64,000 nt of DNA, taken from NCBI RefSeq assembly GCF_033958435.1, contig NC_134137.1, forward strand, positions 223,799,501 to 223,863,500, read 5' to 3'. This DNA is from Carettochelys insculpta (lineage: Eukaryota; Chordata; Testudines; Carettochelyidae). Position numbers and translations under genes: made by a program. Of the stretch, positions 34,322 through 44,967 are shown piece by piece; the stretch's first letter is position 1, and each line of letters begins with the position of its first letter. The notes beneath the pieces are model-generated. The model saw only the letters and a list, made by a program, of their open reading frames with translations. It did no database searches and had not been told where the DNA came from.

Positions 34322-36128
34322 ACAGATTAACCTGTTGGGTTTCTACAGGCATGTGAACAATAAACGGGTTATCAGAGAAGGTGTGGGGCCATTACTGGAT
34401 GAGGGAGGTAACCTAGTGACAGATGATGCAGGAAAAGCTGAAGTACTCAATGCTTTTTTTGTCTCAGTCTTCACAGACAAAGTCAACTTCCCAATGACGG
34501 GCCTATATGATGCAGTATGGGAAGGTGGAGGGCAGCCATCTGTGGGGAAGGAACAAGTTCTGAGCTATCTAGAAAAACTAGATGTGCACAAGTCCATGGG
34601 TCTGGATTTAATGCACCCCAGGATACTGAGGGAATTGGCAGAGGTCATTGCTGAACCTTTGGCCATTATCCTTGAAGACTCTTGGAAATCGGGGGAGATA
34701 CCAGATGACTGGAAGAAGGCAAACGTAGTGCCCATCTTTTCAAAAAAGGTAAGAAGGACAATCCAGGGAACTATAGACCCTTCAGCCTTACCTCAATCCC
34801 TGGGAAAATAATGGAGGGAATCCTCAAGGAATCCATTTTGAAGTACTTGGAAGAGGGGAAAGTGATCAAAAGTAGCCAAGATGGATTCACCAGGGGCAAG
34901 TCCTGCCTCACCAATCTGATCAGCTTCTATGATGACGTAACAAGCTCTGTGGGCATGGGGAAGTCAGTGGATGTGATTTACCTTGACTTCAGCAAGGCTT
35001 TTGATACAGTCTCCCACAACATTCTTGTCCATAAGTTAAGGAAATATGGATTGGATCCTTGGACTATAAGATGGACAGAAAGATGGCTTGAGGGTCGGGC
35101 CCAATGGGCAGTGGTCAATGGCTCAATATCTGGATGGCAGTCTGTTTCAAGCGGAGTGCCGCAAGGCTCGGTTCTGGGGCCGGTGTTATTCAACATCTTT
35201 ATTAATGACCTGGATGAGGGACTGGGTTGCACCCTCAGCAAGTTTGCGGATGACACAAAACTAGGGGGAGAGGTACATACGTTGGAGGGTAGAGAGAGAA
35301 TCCAGAGGAACCTGGATAAATTGGAGGACTGGGCCAAAAGAAATCTGATGCAGTTCAATAAAGAGAAGCGTAGAATCCTTCACCTGGGGTGGAAGAATCC
35401 CAAACATTGTTACAGGCTGTGGACCGACTGGCTCAGCAGCAGTACGATGGAAAGGGACCTAGGGGTTATGGTGGATGAAAGGCTGGATATGAATAAACAG
35501 TGTGCCCTTGTAGCCAAGAAAGCTAACGGCATAGTGGGGTGCATTAGGAGGAACATTTCGAGCAGATCTAGGGAAGTAGTTATTCCTCTTTATTCGACAC
35601 TGGTGAGGCCACATCTGGAATATTGTGTCCAGTTTTGGGCCCCCCGGTATAAAAAGGATGTGGATTTGCTAGAGCAGGTTCAGCAAAGGGCAACAAAAAT
35701 GATTAAGGGTCTGGAGCACAAGACCTATGAGGATAGGCTGAGGGATTTGGGCTTGTTTAGTTTACAGAAGAGAAGACTTAGAGGTGATTTAAAAGCGCCT
35801 TCAACTTCCTGAAGGGGAGCTCTAAAGAGGAGGGTGAGAAATTGTTCTCAATGGTGTCAGATAGCAGAACAAGGAGTAATGATCAGAAGTTGAAGAGGAA
35901 AAGGTGTAGGTTAGATATAAGGAAAAACTTCTTCACCAGGCGGGTGGTGAAGCATTGGAATGCGTTGCCTAGAGAGGTGGTGGATTCTCCATCCCTTGAG
36001 GTTTTGAAGCCCCGGCTGGACAAGGTCCTGGCTGGGATGACTTAGTAGGGGTTGATCCTACTTGAAGCAGGGGGCTGGACTAGATGACCTCCTGAGGTCC
36101 CTTCCAGCCCTTTGATTCTGTGATTCTG
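34322..36128 (+). pseudogene. CR1 LINE, longest copy: ORF2 reverse transcriptase with two frameshifts
   Basis: This copy of about 1.8 kb covers the ORF2 region from the endonuclease-reverse transcriptase linker to the 3' end. The first frame (34335-34811) holds the linker words VGPLLDEGGNL and NAFFVSVF. The second frame (34811-35812, 333 codons) carries the reverse transcriptase: YLDFSKAFD at residues 58-65 region (first catalytic Asp at 59), GVPQGS at 115-120 and FADD at 145-148 (catalytic pair at 147-148). A third frame (35842-36045) holds FRLDIRKN-like C-terminal motifs (CRLDIRKNFFTRRVVKHWNA). The frame shifts near an A run at 34741-34746 and again near 35790. The endonuclease and ORF1 are absent by 5' truncation. 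The tail reads GACCTCCTGAGGTCCCTTCC and ends TTGATTCTGTGATTCTGG. LINE reverse transcriptase normally copies its own RNA at a nicked target; this copy cannot. Confidence 0.92.
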
Positions 36129-37323
36129 GAACGAAGAGAAACAAACTGAGTAAAGCAATAGCCGCAATGCTCAAAAGTGTGCTGCCCTCACCCAGAGAAG
36201 TTGACTAAATAAAAGGTATTATCTCACCCATCTTGTCCCTTTATCCCCCATCTTCCACAGGCATAGGTCTGCACTCACAGAGCAGCACCCAGTTTGGAGG
36301 GAGACTAAACACAGAAGAGCTCTGCACAGAGCAGGCTGCTGTGTACCACTCGCTAAACATGCCGTATTCTTCTTGATTCCCTTGCGCAGCTGACCTCTCC
36401 CGCAAGCTATTTCTGTGTGTTTGAGCCACATGCTGACTCAGGCTGGAGATCCTTGTGTCACTTGTTATCAACCACAGCCCCAAGGCACGGCAGGGCAGGT
36501 GGCAAGCTGCTGCCACTGAAGCCATTTGGAGGCACTTAGTCCTAGCAATGTTTAAGAAGGGCTGTGTGCATGTGTGTGACAATATTGTCCTCTGTTGGCT
36601 GCAGCCCAGAGAGAACAGAATCCTATTAAAGAATCCTTTCTGCTGAAGGGGACTCTTCTGTATTTTAAAGGGTACAGGCCCACGTTGCCAGAGGGGGAAT
36701 TCCTAGGTTCTGTCTTCAGTGCTGGATTGATTCAATACAGCTGTTGGCTGTGGTTAAATGTATAGACCTGCGACCAGTTGAGTAGCAGGAAAAGGAGGTC
36801 TAGGTTTTACAATTTTTCATGCCAATTGTTTGCCCCTGCCCTGACCCGACATGCTTCCTCATCGCTGTCTTTCTCCTGATCCCTTTCTCCTCACTGATGC
36901 CTACTCCCATCCTGCAGTTCTCACCCCTGGGCCTCCTGTACAATGTCTCTGACTGGTATTGCTCTGCCTGAAGCATGTGTCCAGAGCAGACGGGGGGTCA
37001 CTGGGCAGGGTAGTGCACCCGTGTCCCGAGGCTAGTGATACTGTACACCACGGCTCCTGGCAGGCGAGTGCTGTTGCCCAAGTATTGAATTCAGGGCTCC
37101 ATTGATGTTAGGAGCACAGAGCTGAGTTCTCGGTGGGTCGCTACTTGTCACGTGGCCTCACTAAACAAAGGAGATGAGGAGTAATGTAGCACCATAATGA
37201 ATAATCGGGGTGAATCTCAGGGGTGCCACAGGGACTCCTTGCTGCATTTACAGATATCTACTACTACTTAATCCTTGTATTCTGAGCAGAGCATAGGTCA
37301 TCTACAAGCCTCCTCCACTTCCC
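36129..37323. other. No gene recognised
   Basis: Open frames up to 113 codons on the minus strand (36241-36582) show no domain. No named repeat was seen until the TIR element at 37327. Confidence 0.45.
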
Positions 37324-37326
37324 TCT

Positions 37327-37764
37327 AGCTGTGTCTACACTACAGAGCTCTGTTGACAGGAGTCACTTGACAGGTATTTTCTGACAGAACCTCTGTCCAC
37401 AGAACATGTCCTCACCAAATAGGGCTCCCCCTGTAAACACCCTCTGTTGACAGAGAGTGGCCAGATTGTCCAGCTCTCTGTTGACAGAACAGTTGAACAG
37501 AAGCTCTGCAAACAGGGCAGCTTGGTGAACCAGAAGCCATCTCTATTGACAGAGGGTCCCCTGGAGCATCTACACTCTTTTTTTGTCCAGTGGCTCTGTT
37601 GACAGGGGTGCTGTGCCTTGTGCGGTCAAGACAGAACTCTGCCAGGAAAACTGCTGTGTTCTGTCGACAGATTCTCAACAGAATGCATTTGTTGTGTGGA
37701 CGCTTCCAAGTGTTGTTGACAGATGGCCTCTTCAGTTGACAAAACTCTGTAGTTAGACCCAGCT
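37327..37764 (+). mobile_element. TIR element (family C), 438 bp, with GTTGACAG internal repeats
   Basis: This starts AGCTGTGTCTACACTACAGA and ends CTGTAGTTAGACCCAGCT, inverted partners. It is flanked by TCT (37324-37326 and 37765-37767). The interior is full of TGTTGACAG / CTGTTGACAGA words, at least eight, spaced irregularly, mostly in direct orientation. The terminus and 3-bp duplication are shared with family A, but the interior is unrelated. Confidence 0.8.
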
Positions 37765-37789
37765 TCTGTCTCTGGACAAAACTTTTAGC

Positions 37790-38280
37790 TGGCTCCAGCA
37801 GTACCCCAGTTGTTGTCCTTCAGTCCTAGGAGATCTTCTCCACATTGTCTGAGGTCATCTTCTTTTGTGTTTTCCTTGTGAGTTCCATGTGAGATCTTGA
37901 TGGACTATGCTAGGTGACCGTTTTCTGAGCGTATGGCCTAGCCATCCCCACTTTCTTCTCTTGATTTAAATGTCAATTGGTTCTTGTCCTGCTCTGTTCC
38001 AAAGCTCCTCATTTGTGACAAAGTCTTGCCATTTGATGCGAAGGATGTACCTGAGGCATCTGTTTATGAATGTCTGTAGCTTATGGTTTGAAGACTTTTT
38101 AGTACACCAGGTCTCGCATCCATACAAGAGCACATTCTTCACATGTGGGTTGAAGGTCCGCAGTTTCATCTTCAAAGATATTATTTGTGACCTCCATATT
38201 TTGTGGACATAGGCTGAACAGAAGCAGGTTAGCACATCACAAAGCGATGAATCCTGGCAAGCCAACGACTACTCCAGAAA
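37790..38280 (-). pseudogene. RTE-like LINE fragment, ORF2 C-terminus
   Basis: A minus-strand frame (37966-38265, 99 codons) reads VKNVLLYGCETWCTKKSSNH, KLQTFINRCLRYILRIKWQD and FVTNEELW. The LLYGCETW ... LQTFINRCLR motif is typical of the region after the reverse transcriptase in RTE-type LINEs. The reverse transcriptase core and endonuclease are missing. The DNA at 37790-37965 probably belongs to the same 3' part but is too diverged to read. RTE is the best fit; another LINE clade with the same C-terminal motif is possible. Confidence 0.7.
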
Positions 38281-38707
38281 CCTCTTGTACTTGGCCCAGT
38301 CAAGTGCCATACAAAGCACAGGACAGTACTTGCATCCCAGTCCCAGCAGCCATTCTGCACACACTTGCTAGGTGCTGCCTGGTTAGAAATGATGCCTCCC
38401 TCTGACTCTCCCTTCCAATCTTTCCCCCTCTCCATAAAACAGCAGGAAATGACGATTACTTTCACACGCCGGAGGGTGGTGAAGGGGTGGGGAGTGAGGC
38501 AGAGGAGTTAAAAAAGTAGTGAGTATTTTAAAGGAAAAAAAAATAAATTCATCCTGGATTTCTGGGTCCATTGGGATAGGACTCCAGGCACAAGAAAGAG
38601 AGGAGTCAAAACTTCAGGCCTCAGTTCTGAAATAATCAAACTCCTTGGGATTCCAGGCACCTCTCAGTAAGATCAGTACCACTCGTCGTCCTTCATAGGT
38701 GGATATA

Positions 38708-38997
38708 CAGATTGAACTTCTCTAGTCCACCTCCCTCTGAGCCTGACTGGTGCCAAACCAGAGAATTTGTCGGACCCTAGGAGATCGATATTTCTTAGCA
38801 TATTACCGACACTCCCACTGCTTACTGGGCCCTTAGAACAGAACACAGAAAGCCAGGACTGGTGACTGTAAACAAACTTGATGGAACCATAGCAAACTTG
38901 GCCAGACCCATGATAAGTGGACATTTGGCTAACTACAATCATGCCAGACACAGATGTTGCCAAACCAGAGACTGCCAGACTAAAGATATTAAGTCTA
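38708..38997 (-). mobile_element. Tigger-like element, inverted relative to the other two copies
   Basis: The left end CAGATTGAACTTCTCTAGTC is a CAGGTTGAACC-type terminus, and the right end (ACTAAAGATATTAAGTC) is the worn partner. TA lies at 38706-38707 and 38998-38999. The interior matches the other copies in reverse (TGCTTACTGGGCCCTTAGAA, CTGGTGACTGTAAACAAACT, CATGATAAGTGGACATTTGG). Confidence 0.65.
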
Positions 38998-38999
38998 TA

Positions 39000-41103
39000 A
39001 TAGGGCAGATTCTGCACTGCACAGGTGCCCATACAGGGACAGTGAGGAAGTGGAATGAACCTTCCCTTATACGGGGTCTGGGCATCCCTAAGTAGTGTCC
39101 GTATTTTGAATGCCTCCCTAGAGCTTTGAAGGGCATAGGAAAGCCATGATCATGCCTCTTTTGCCTCTCCCATACTCTGCCTCTGCCCCTCACCTGCCAG
39201 CATCCTGAAGCTTGACTGGAGGCAGTGCAGAGCAAGATCTGTACCTGGACATTGGAATCCGTAGCCAGTCCCATAAGGCCTTTATCCAGTGTAACTGATG
39301 CAAAAGAGCTAGAGCACAATGACAGATCAGGCTGCTGATGTGGGTTTCAAATAAAGCCTTAAAACGCATGAGGCCCAGCTCTTCACATAGATGGCCACAT
39401 ACTACTTTTCGTAAGATTTGTCCCTTTGTAACTGGCTAGAATTTCTCTCCACCCTATAGATGCGATGCATGGAATGCACACACAGTGCTTTAGGAGCAGG
39501 AAAAGAGGTATAACAAATATATAATATGATCTGAACAGTGGGGATTTAATGGTAAGGATGTGAGCACGGAACTCCAGCCTACAATCCATCCCCCTTCTTC
39601 AAAGGTTCTCAAGCATACAGCTTATCAATGGCCTTGCAAGCTGCAATTTTCCACTTCGCCAGCAGATGGCACAATTGTCCCGCTGTACACTCCCAAACTC
39701 GCCTTACTAGGCAAGAGGCCATTGGCACCGTGTATTTGCACAATAGTATAGAACTCTTTCTCTTTCCCCCACCCCCAGACCTCGCCCCCCAAAAAAAACA
39801 AACAAACAAACATACCATGCTTGGACTCTGTACAACACTGCAGTATTTCTTTTAAAGTGTGGGGGAGTAAATAATGATATTTCATGTTTAAGCCCGTAAC
39901 CCAGGAGCCTGTGTGTGACGGAAGGTTTGGGCTTTGCAGAGCAAACATAATGATTTTCTCATTTTCCCTTCATTTGTGTGTGGGCTGGATTCATAAACAG
40001 GCACTCTGGAATATTTCAAGAACTAAAAGGCTTCCTTTGCCTTTTCATCTCTTGCGGTGAAAGAGATTTCCCCCACCCCCGCTCCACACGGTGCCTCGCA
40101 TGAGCTGAGCAATGGCTCTTGCAGGTATCAGCTAGTGAAAAACAAACCCCTTCAACTTTTGCTTCTTCAAGTCCTGCCCATCAGTACCTCCTCTCTCTCT
40201 TGGTTGGGGGAATGTCCTTCAAATGTCCTTGGGATTCAGAGGATAACAGAGGGGCTGCAATATTTAAGCAATGCCCACAAACACAAGTGGCAGTGTGTGC
40301 ACACAATCCATTAATTTCCCGAGGCATTAGCAGCCTCATGGACCAAAATCCAGCCCTTCACCCATTTCAGACCACCGCAGAGCTGTTCCCTCACACTGTA
40401 CTCCCCTGTGCTCTGAGCTATTTAGTACTAAAAGTCTCAGGCAACCTTGCTCTCCAAACTTCCCATGGCAGATTTTTGACCCCCCAAGTGGAGGAGTCCA
40501 GAACTCTGCCAGCCAGATCAGGGGGTTCAGCTGTAGAAAATCCCCTCGCTCAGGAGAGACGAACCAGTGCGTTAACATTGTGATATGGGAATCTGTCTTG
40601 CCACCCCATCGCCTGCTCTTGGGAGCCAGGGATGATCTTCCAGCTGAGCAAATTTAGTGCTGGTCCAGGTATCCCCCCAAACCAATGAGGGAAGGAATCA
40701 CTACAGGTTCAGGGATCCCTGCTGGGACAAGACGGATGAATGGATGGAAAGCCACATTCACCCTGGAAATTATTTCAGGGCTTCCAAGGGTGAGCTGTAC
40801 AGGGATGGGTGCAGAAGGGGTGGAGATTTGACGGAGTTTGAACTTCCGAGTTGTGGCTGCCCCATGGGTGAGTGGCAGTCATGACATGGGAGGGACTGGG
40901 GCACTTAGTCACAAAATGAGCCTATTGCACATGAGGATAAAGGAAACAAGGGGCAGGGGGAGGGAGGTGCCCCATCTCACTGGTATTTAAGTTGGGAGGG
41001 GAGATGTCTCTGGCAGAGGAACGACAAGCAAGAAAGGGGAGGCTCTAAAACAGTGAAAGGGAGTTGAGGCTGTAACTCCCTCACAGGCGCTCCATGGAAA
41101 CCT
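39000..41103. other. No gene recognised
   Basis: Two frames of 126 codons (38939-39319, minus) and 154 codons (40119-40583, plus) lack any domain or splice context. A CAAA/A-rich simple run lies at 39788-39812. I see no named repeat otherwise. Confidence 0.45.
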
Positions 41104-41111
41104 GTCTCATT

Positions 41112-41882
41112 AGTAGCTGTGTTAATCTGCATCTGCAAAAAACAATGGGAAGTCCTGTGGCACATTATAGACTAACAGATGTAATGTAACAGACCCAAGT
41201 TGCTAGCGCCAGGGATTGTACCTGCAATCATAGGAGCTAAAGCCTTGGGTTCTACCACATGAGCCAAAGGCTAGCTGGCTCTTAGCTAAGGCTGTAGAGC
41301 AGAGACTTCACTCACCCTAGTATGAGGTCTCAGTACCTCTGGGTACTACACAGCTATTTTGGAGCATAAGTTTTCGTGGCTAAAGATCGGCTTCATCAGA
41401 TGCAAGTAATGGAAATACCAGAGGCAGATCTGATTATACAGGCTCATGAAAAGGAGGAAGGGCAGAGCTGACAAGGTCAGTTCAGTCAGGGAGGACATGG
41501 CTGTCTTCCAGCAGCTAACGTGGAGGTGTGAACATCAAGAGAGGAGAAACTGCTTTTGTAATTGGCTGGGCACTCCCAGTCATTGTTCAGTCCTTGACTG
41601 ATGGTGTCAAATTTGCAAAAAGACAAAAAAATATTCAAAAACAGACTCCAAAGAGACTGTAGAGCTACAGTTCATTTGCAGGGAGTTGTTAGCTGCTGGA
41701 AGTGGGCCACATCCTCCCTGACTGAATTGACCTTGTCTACTCTGGCCTCCCTCCTTTTCATTAGCCTGTACAATTAGAGCTGCCTCTGGAATCTCCACTA
41801 CATTGCATCTGACGAAGCAGGTCTTTGCCCACAAAAGCTTATCTGTTAGTCTGTAAGTTGCCACAGGACTTCTCGTTGTTTA
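41112..41882. mobile_element. Long inverted-repeat element with an insertion in its left arm
   Basis: The left arm (41134-41520) and the right arm (41688-41882) are reverse complements: GGAAGTCCTGTGGCAC against TGCCACAGGACTTCTC, TCATCAGATGC against GCATCTGACGA, and CCAGAGGCAGATCTGATTAT against its partner near 41770. The left arm extends further out (AGTAGCTGTGTTAATCTGCA). The central spacer is about 170 bases. The left arm is interrupted at about 41184-41356 by a tRNA-like insert. A fragment of the same terminus occurs at 53272-53340. The element type is unclassified. Confidence 0.65.
41184..41356 (-). repeat. tRNA-derived SINE or tRNA pseudogene insert
   Basis: On the minus strand the insert has an A-box-like TGGCTCATGTGG (plus 41255-41266) and, about 33 bases on, a B-box-like GGTACAATCCC (plus 41212-41222). 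Both positions fit a tRNA-type internal promoter. The acceptor stem does not pair well, so it is a relic. Its location within one arm of the inverted-repeat element, and absence from the other arm, shows it inserted later. Confidence 0.5.
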
Positions 41883-41885
41883 AGC

Positions 41886-42060
41886 TCTGCCAATGCCCAC
41901 CAGCCCTGCCCTGCAGGCCTCCTGCTATTCCAGTGCTGGGCTCCCCACACACCCCTGCCAGTGCCCTTCCTTCCTGCATTGCAGCACCCCACTCCCCACT
42001 ATGCCAGACCTGAAGTCCAGAGTCCGTGCTACCAATGCCCCTCAATCTGCTCTGATACAC
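41886..42060 (-). repeat. Degenerate tandem repeat, reverse orientation
   Basis: Words such as CTGCTATTCCAGTGCTGGGC and CTCCCCACACACCCCTGCCA are the reverse complement of the unit at 25215-25335. At least two unit starts can be seen (near 41886 and 41955). It directly abuts the inverted-repeat element. Confidence 0.5.
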
Positions 42061-44424
42061 TTCTTGCTCACTATTTCACGCTAGACACCCTCCTGAGTAG
42101 GGAACAGCTGTCTTCCAATAAATAATTTAATCTTTGAAGCTTTTGTGATGGAGCAAATGGGTTCTTCTGCATGGAGAATGAGTGTCCTGTGGGGAGCTAC
42201 ATCCGAAGATCCTATCGCACGAGAGGGAATGCCACGCCATACTCTGAGCCAGCGGTTTGTTGGCTTCCTGCAGTAGAAAACAGTCACATTCACAGGGCAC
42301 CAGTGCAATGTGCACATGGCTCCCACACACAGCACCACAATGCTAGATAACAGAAGAGAACAGAATCTATTTCCATGCATGGTGCACCACAAACACTTGA
42401 ATCAACCAACACACAAGCAAACACAACCAAGCATCATGCACATTTATGAACACACAACAGAGCACCTCCTGAATATCTCTTCATGCAGTCAGCACTTTGT
42501 GATTCTGCTCTCTCCTTCCACGAAGAGGAATCATGCTGAGTGGATTCCCCCCATTAGGTGAGTTCACAGCTCAGAGTACAGGGGAAGAAGTGAAGAGCTT
42601 ACCTGTCATTTTTGGCTGATCAAATCTACATTCTCAATTAACAAATAATTTGGTGTTTATGCCCTGCTTCCTAACAGTCTGTCCTGAGGTTGGTACTTGT
42701 GCTCTTGAGTCACTGCAGGAAAGGCACCAGCTTCCTCCTTTCTGTAGGGGTACTCAATCCATGTTTTACATCAGGCCTCAGCCCACCTATTCCCGTCCAG
42801 TTCCTGTCCTCCCTTGAGCACATCCCATCCCTGCTCCTTCTCCTCCCACCCAGCACCTCCTGCATGCCACAAAACAGCTGATTGCAGCAAGTGAGAGGTG
42901 CTGGCTGCTGGTGGGCACTAAGCATCCACTTACTTTTTTCTGCCAGTGCTCCAGGACTGCAGCACCCACAGAATTGGCACCTGTTACTGTAGGCAGCTTG
43001 AGAGTTGCCAGTGCACCCATGGGAACTTAGCCACATAAAAGTGTGCAACTCAGTCATGAATCACACTCAGCATCAGGTGGTAACAAAGCTACACACTCAC
43101 ACAGGGAGGGAAAGGCACATAAGACAAACACTCCCTTGTGTACCACACGCAGTGCCACAAACCCACATGCTGTGCGCAACACCACCTGAGAACATAGCTA
43201 CTTGCACGCAGGCAGAGAGCAGAGCGGAGACTAGTCACTAAGCTACCCAGGGAGGTGGTTACCAAGATGTAACAGAGGATCTACATTGAGCTGGTACTAA
43301 TCACCAAGCACAGTATCTCCTATGTGTGCTTGTGGCTGCTTTACAGAAATAGTAACATGTAATTGTTTTCTCTCCCATAGTAGCTGAAACAGCGAGGTAA
43401 TTACTCCTGTGCTACTGGGGGTCAGACTTCCCCAACAACCCTTCTGTTTTAAGTGTGTTACCCACTTCTTTGTTACATAGATACCCTCAGGAGAAACTGA
43501 TGGGAGGAAGGGAGGAGGAGCAGAAGGGCAGATGACAAAGAAGTGACTGGACTGGAAGTTCACATGCTAATTGGTGCAAATCGGCTCTGGTGCACTGAAG
43601 TCAATGAAGCTTGGCTGCGTTACTCCAGCTGAGGATCTGGCTCTCAGTGGCCTGGGTGATTCCAAAGCCCACTCTGTAGCCAAGGCCTATAGCACAAGGC
43701 ACATATGGCTGGCATGTGGTGATATATGTGACAATTGCACAGGTTTCTCTTAATGAATACCCTCACTTGGAACTAAGCCGGAATGTCAGACTATAGCACT
43801 GCCCCAGTGCAAAGTAACAGACTTTTGATTTATACTCTAGACTTCTCAGTTTCCTTTCTAACTTTACAAGTATAATCTGTGCCACTTTGCATCACACAAC
43901 TATCCCAGGGTATGTAGGCATGAACAGCAATGCAGCTGATGAAAACCTGAAATTTCCATTCCACAAGAAATTTCAACATTTTGATATGTGTTTTTTCCTG
44001 AATCAGAAGAAAAAGTTGAAATTGCAATATTTCTAACTGAAAGGAAAGTCCAAAATAATTCAGTTGAAAAACATGGGAATATTTTAATTTGATAGCGTCA
44101 TAGTTTCATATTTTAAGATAATATAAATATTGTATGCTACTCAATATGCTAATATACTATAAATCAAAACAAAATGAATCAGAATGTTAATAACAAAACA
44201 AAACCATCAGACCTCACAGACATGGTATGTGCTCACCTTACTGAAAGCAGAAGCCAAAATTATTCATTTCAGCAGCTGTCCAGCCAACATTTTGTTGGAA
44301 TACCTATATTCCCTCAACACCTTTAGAGTTTGACATAACTGCATTTTCCAATGGAAAACGGTTGCAGCAAAAAATGCATCGAACAGCTGCAACCAATAAG
44401 CTATAGGGCACTTGCCACACACTC
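42061..44424. other. No gene recognised; minor old repeat and CA-rich words
   Basis: A piece at 43565-43650 (ATTGGTGCAAATCGGCTCTG, GAAGTCAATGAAGCTTGG, CAGCTGAGGATCTGGCTC) is an old interspersed repeat related to the window's left edge. CACAC-rich wording is scattered over 42300-43240. AT-rich unique sequence spans 43960-44400. Frames up to 115 codons carry no domain. Confidence 0.45.
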
Positions 44425-44427
44425 AGT

Positions 44428-44964
44428 GACTATGTCTACACTAGACTACTACATCGTCTAGACTATGTCTACACTTGCATGGCCATTTTGAAGTTTACTA
44501 ATGAAGCGCTGAAATACATATTCAGCACCTCATTAGCATGCGGGTGGCCACAGCACTTCGAAATTGAAGTGGGTCACTGCCGTGCGGCTCGTCCTGACGG
44601 GGCTCCTTTCTAAAGGATCCTGGCTACTTCGAAGTCCCCTTATTCCTATGAGCAGATAGCACAATCAACCCACCCGCTCCCACTCTGACTGATCAGAGAT
44701 GTATCAAAGCTGCCAAGTGGAAAGGAAGTGTGCCAACGTGCCAGTGATGATAGGAGTAAGGGGAGTTTGAAGTAGGAGGGGTCCTTTCGAAAAGGAGCCC
44801 CGTCTGGACGAGCTGCGCGGCGGCGAGCCGCATCAATTTCGAAGTGCCGCAGCTGCCCTCATGCTAATGAGGCGCTGAATATGTATTTCAGCGCTTCATT
44901 AGTAAACTTCAAAATGGCCATTTGCATGGCCATTTCAAAGTTTTTGGCTAGTGTAGACACGGCC
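44428..44964. mobile_element. Foldback TIR element (family B), 537 bp, with foreign centre
   Basis: This starts GACTATGTCTACACTAG and ends CTAGTGTAGACACGGCC, flanked by AGT (44425-44427 and 44965-44967). The arms are long inverted copies of each other (TTTACTAATGAAGCGCTGAA against TTCAGCGCTTCATTAGTAAA, ACGGGGCTCCTTTCTAAAGG against CCTTTCGAAAAGGAGCCCCG) and match the arms of 52472-52907. The centre differs: 44658-44728 is an inverted copy of 45350-45420 outside the element. The left terminus is also partly duplicated, with GACTATGTCTACACT at 44428 and again at 44461. Confidence 0.8.
44658..44728 (-). repeat. 71-bp inverted copy of nearby flanking DNA at the foldback centre
   Basis: This segment (AGCACAATCAACCCACCCGC ... 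AAGTGGAAAGGAAG) is the reverse complement of 45350-45420, with two mismatches and no gaps by my reading. It lies exactly between the two arms of the foldback element. Confidence 0.85.
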
Positions 44965-44967
44965 AGT

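Noticed and set aside
37327..37764. Satellite or CRISPR-like array of GTTGACAG words
   Set aside because: The spacing is irregular, and the block has inverted ends with TCT target duplications; it is a TIR element in a vertebrate genome.
40119..40583. 154-codon plus-strand frame
   Set aside because: No motif, an overlapping frame on the other strand and no exon borders; compatible with chance in 64 kb.
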